From assembly GCF_900129245.1 (NCBI RefSeq), contig NZ_FQUT01000013.1, positions 1 to 64,000 of the forward strand: 64,000 nt of DNA. The letters run 5' to 3'. The notes below the pieces were generated by a model. The model was not told the origin of the DNA. It was given only the letters and a program-made list of their open reading frames with translations, and did not search any database. Positions 61,430 to 64,000 of the stretch are shown in pieces; within the stretch, counting starts at the first letter, position 1, and each line of letters starts with the position of its first letter. Position numbers and translations under genes: made by a program. This DNA is from Chryseobacterium arachidis (lineage in GTDB: Bacteria > Bacteroidota > Bacteroidia > Flavobacteriales > Weeksellaceae).

Positions 61430-64000
61430 CTAATCAATATTTTTAACTAAAATCCAACCTGTATATTTAATTGGAGTTTTGTTTTTATTTGGCTCATTCC
61501 AGTTGATGTGATACCAATAGGTTCCGGTTACGATTTTTTTGTCGAAATGTTTACCGTCCCATTTATAATTGTTGAACTTATCCCCTGTGAATATCTTATT
61601 TCCGTATCTGTCGTAAATAACGAAAGTAAGATTGTCCTTGTATGCTAGCTCGCTGTAGTCGATAACATCATTTTTATTATCACCGTTCGGAGTAATTGCA
61701 TTAATAAGATTTGGTACCGTAATTTCTACAGAAATAGGATTACAGTTGTAAGCATCTTTTACATAGAATGTATGCTGTCCTCTTGATAGTCCTGTGAAGA
61801 CGTTGGAATCCTGCCAGTTCGTAGGAGCATCTACCGCATATTGGAAAGGTGCTTTTCCTCCTGAAACATGAACGGTAACTGTAGTATTCGAGATTTCAAT
61901 TTCAGTTATTACCGGCTCTACAGCTTTTTTCACGCTTACCAACTGTTTAACGAAACATCCGTTATCTTCAAGGATTACCCAATAATCACCTATAGGAACA
62001 TTTGATATTGACTGAGTGGTTGCTCCTGTGCTCCATCTGTAAGACATGTATCCAGGTCCTGCATCAAGAGTTGTTCTTGCATCAACACAGATAATTTTGT
62101 CTACCAAAATAGGCGATCTTTTCGGAGGGATAACTTTTAAGATTACCTTCGCAATCGCATAACACTGGTTGTCGTTGTATACTCTGATATAAACTTCTCC
62201 GTTTCCTGAAATGTAGGTGTCTGCGTTAAGAATTTCATTAGTTCCGTTGCTTGCATCTACAAATGTAGGATAGTATTTTTTAGTGATTGGAGTTTCACTT
62301 GAAACATTGGCTGTTGTAAGATCGAAGCTTGCTTTTGTTTCGTCAGTTTCAAGGAAACACTCGCTCATTGTTGCTTCATTTACAATTGGGCTAGGATAGA
62401 ATGCCAATGTGATTTTAGCACTTCCAATACAACCCTCAGTTGTCGTTACCTGTACATATACAAAACCTGCAGATGAAAGGTAGTTGGTCGGGTTTGTAAT
62501 CAGATTAGTTCCTGCATTTAGATCGGCTAATGTAGGATAGAATTTTTTAACAACAGGATCTAATAAAGTAACTTCAGCTGTTGTAAGATCAAAGAATCCT
62601 TTCCCGTTATACTGACAAGTCTTAATCGTTTTATCTGTTAAAATGAACGGAACTACATTGAGATTTAAAGTTACATGTTCGCAATCAATAAACTCAGCTG
62701 CATTTCCGCAGAACTGATAAACAATCGTATCAGGTCCTGTATATCCTGTGTTAGGAACGTACGTAATCTGTCCGTTAGAAGTATTCAATGTAGCTGTTCC
62801 GTGTGTAGGATAAGTAAGGATTGTTACCGTACTTGCAACAGGAACCTGTGAAGTAGTAAATGAGAATGCAGGTGTAATTACCTTTGTGGCACATGCATTT
62901 AAGTTGGCTGTTGTATTTCTTAAACAAGCAAATACTTTATAGATAGGCGTTGTAATAGGAGGACATGTTCCCATAGAAACCTGTACCGTATAGTTACCTG
63001 CCTGTGTTGGTGTGTATGTATTTTGAGTAGCACCAGGAATAGCTACACCATTTAAGTACCATTGATATCCTTCATAGCTGTCATCTACTTCTAAGACAAT
63101 TCCAGGTACACATTCTCCTGTTTTTTTTGCAATAACAGGGATTGATGAGAATCCTGCAAAATATCCTCCATATCCTACTGCGCCACTTCCTCCTGCAATA
63201 CCTGCAGTAACAGCTTTACTGGAGGTAACAGTGATATTACCCGCTAAACCCGGGATTGAATAAGATACCCATGCTGTGGTTCCGGTAACCGGATAAGGTC
63301 CTTGTGTAGCAGCGGGGGTAATTGCAGGTCCGCTGCCAACGTTGTACGTTACAGTAGCCCCTGCTTCTGTTAAAATATTAAGTTTAATATCATTGGTTGT
63401 TCCGTTAAGATCATTAATGGAAGCGATTTCATCAATTTTTCTAGGAAGGAAACAGTTTAACGGCGGAATATAATTATATCCAAGTGTTGCAATACTTGTT
63501 GCCAAACCAGCAAGAAGCTGATAAACATATACATTTTTAGATGTTTTAATGTACATATTATTATGTCCGTTCCCCTGATCTATATAATTAACGTTATTTG
63601 CAGGAGTTGTGTTATTAGGTCCGTTTACCCTGTAAAACTGCCCTTCATTAAGAGTGGCTACTACAGGACCTCCGTTAATTTGGACTTCTGTATTATTTTC
63701 AGTAGCAATGATTAGTGCATCTTCCATTTGAGCAGCTACATTACCATTTCCTTTTACCAAAACGAATTCATTTCCTAGTCTGTCCACAGGAACAGATTGA
63801 TCCATGATAATATCTGAACTAGATCCTACCGGTCCCCAAGAAAACTGACCGTTAAAGTTACCGTTGGTTACAGATACCGGCTTGTCTGCTTCAATTTTGG
63901 CTCCAATAAACCCTGTTTGGTTTCCCGACTGGGTACCTTGCCCTTCAATAATATAAGATTGCCCTTTGTTTAAAGTGAAAGACATCGAAGGGGTAGTTGC
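61430..64000 (-). CDS. Giant surface protein, T9SS type B sorting domain (copy 1, N-terminus beyond the window)
   Basis: The frame stays open to the window end; the first visible residues (ATTPSMSFTLNKGQSY) match the interior of the two neighbours, so about 190 N-terminal residues lie outside. Visible parts: the remainder of the IgGFc-binding-like region (MDQSVPVDRLGNEFVLVKG), an Ig-like domain, a tandem-95-like domain (QITYVPNTGYTGPDTIVYQF), two cysteine-led modules (TCQYNGKGFFDLTTAEVT and ECFLETDETKASFDLTTANVS), a SprB-like repeat (GGKAPFQYAVDAPTNW) and the gliding-motility C-terminal domain (ITPNGDNKNDVIDYSELAYK). Same inferred role as copies 2 and 3. Confidence 0.92.
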   Translation of the reverse strand, partial: ATTPSMSFTLNKGQSYIIEGQGTQSGNQTGFIGAKIEADKPVSVTNGNFNGQFSWGPVGSSSDIIMDQSVPVDRLGNEFVLVKGNGNVAAQMEDALIIATENNTEVQINGGPVVATLNEGQFYRVNGPNNTTPANNVNYIDQGNGHNNMYIKTSKNVYVYQLLAGLATSIATLGYNYIPPLNCFLPRKIDEIASINDLNGTTNDIKLNILTEAGATVTYNVGSGPAITPAATQGPYPVTGTTAWVSYSIPGLAGNITVTSSKAVTAGIAGGSGAVGYGGYFAGFSSIPVIAKKTGECVPGIVLEVDDSYEGYQWYLNGVAIPGATQNTYTPTQAGNYTVQVSMGTCPPITTPIYKVFACLRNTTANLNACATKVITPAFSFTTSQVPVASTVTILTYPTHGTATLNTSNGQITYVPNTGYTGPDTIVYQFCGNAAEFIDCEHVTLNLNVVPFILTDKTIKTCQYNGKGFFDLTTAEVTLLDPVVKKFYPTLADLNAGTNLITNPTNYLSSAGFVYVQVTTTEGCIGSAKITLAFYPSPIVNEATMSECFLETDETKASFDLTTANVSSETPITKKYYPTFVDASNGTNEILNADTYISGNGEVYIRVYNDNQCYAIAKVILKVIPPKRSPILVDKIICVDARTTLDAGPGYMSYRWSTGATTQSISNVPIGDYWVILEDNGCFVKQLVSVKKAVEPVITEIEISNTTVTVHVSGGKAPFQYAVDAPTNWQDSNVFTGLSRGQHTFYVKDAYNCNPISVEITVPNLINAITPNGDNKNDVIDYSELAYKDNLTFVIYDRYGNKIFTGDKFNNYKWDGKHFDKKIVTGTYWYHINWNEPNKNKTPIKYTGWILVKNID

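Overview
The window is AT-rich chromosomal DNA from a member of the Bacteroidota, class Flavobacteriia, most likely a Chryseobacterium-like member of the Weeksellaceae. The signs are SusC/SusD pairs, proteins with type IX secretion (T9SS) C-terminal signals of both type A and type B, gliding-motility-associated C-terminal domains, GLPGLI and DUF4407 proteins, the alternative Bacteroidetes GlmU, and many -7 boxes of the form TAnnTTTG placed 10-30 bp before start codons that lack strong Shine-Dalgarno sites. Genus is inferred from gene style only, since no search was possible.

Layout. 1-340: the 3' end of a 5S rRNA gene with its terminator, a 7-bp tandem repeat and a structured RNA resembling the flavobacterial Flavo-1 motif. 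341-5621: a compact minus-strand operon (secreted subunit, Ig-fold chaperone-like protein, 913-residue outer-membrane barrel protein, a second paralogous subunit, a third small secreted protein). It looks like a Bacteroidota counterpart of a chaperone-usher fimbrial system and is the strongest candidate here for an undescribed system. 5842-13113: a Tat-exported phosphocholine-specific phospholipase C beside a SusD/SusC pair. 13302-19755: an Omp85-like protein, an SDR, then aroA, a MazG-like pyrophosphohydrolase and a lipoprotein in one direction. 19938-26270: rpmE2, alternative glmU, an ECF sigma factor operon with a membrane partner and GIN/DUF4252-type exported proteins, and guaB.

26342-35446: an accessory stretch with T9SS substrates (RCC1 propeller, small type A protein, M64 peptidase), an exported tail-collar protein, a two-repeat protein of unknown function, a DUF4407 membrane protein and ruvC. 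35504-45426: 2'-5' RNA ligase-like protein, a PadR regulator coupled to two paralogous membrane proteins, a serine hydrolase, a Dph6-like ATPase, and an operon of a 46-codon small ORF, a GLPGLI protein and an outer-membrane receptor. 45576-52846: the fused mutase IcmF, rplM-rpsI-rpsB and trmB. 52916-64000: a DUF6759-like protein, a carboxypeptidase-regulatory-like protein, and a tandem array of three giant T9SS type B surface proteins (the last cut by the window edge) that share N- and C-termini but carry 3, 1 and 2 copies of a middle module.

The main biological theme is the cell envelope: roughly half of the genes encode exported, outer-membrane or surface-anchored products. Housekeeping genes (aroA, guaB, ruvC, trmB, rplM, rpsI, rpsB, rpmE2, icmF) sit between these accessory blocks. 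No tRNA, insertion sequence, CRISPR array or integrase was seen.
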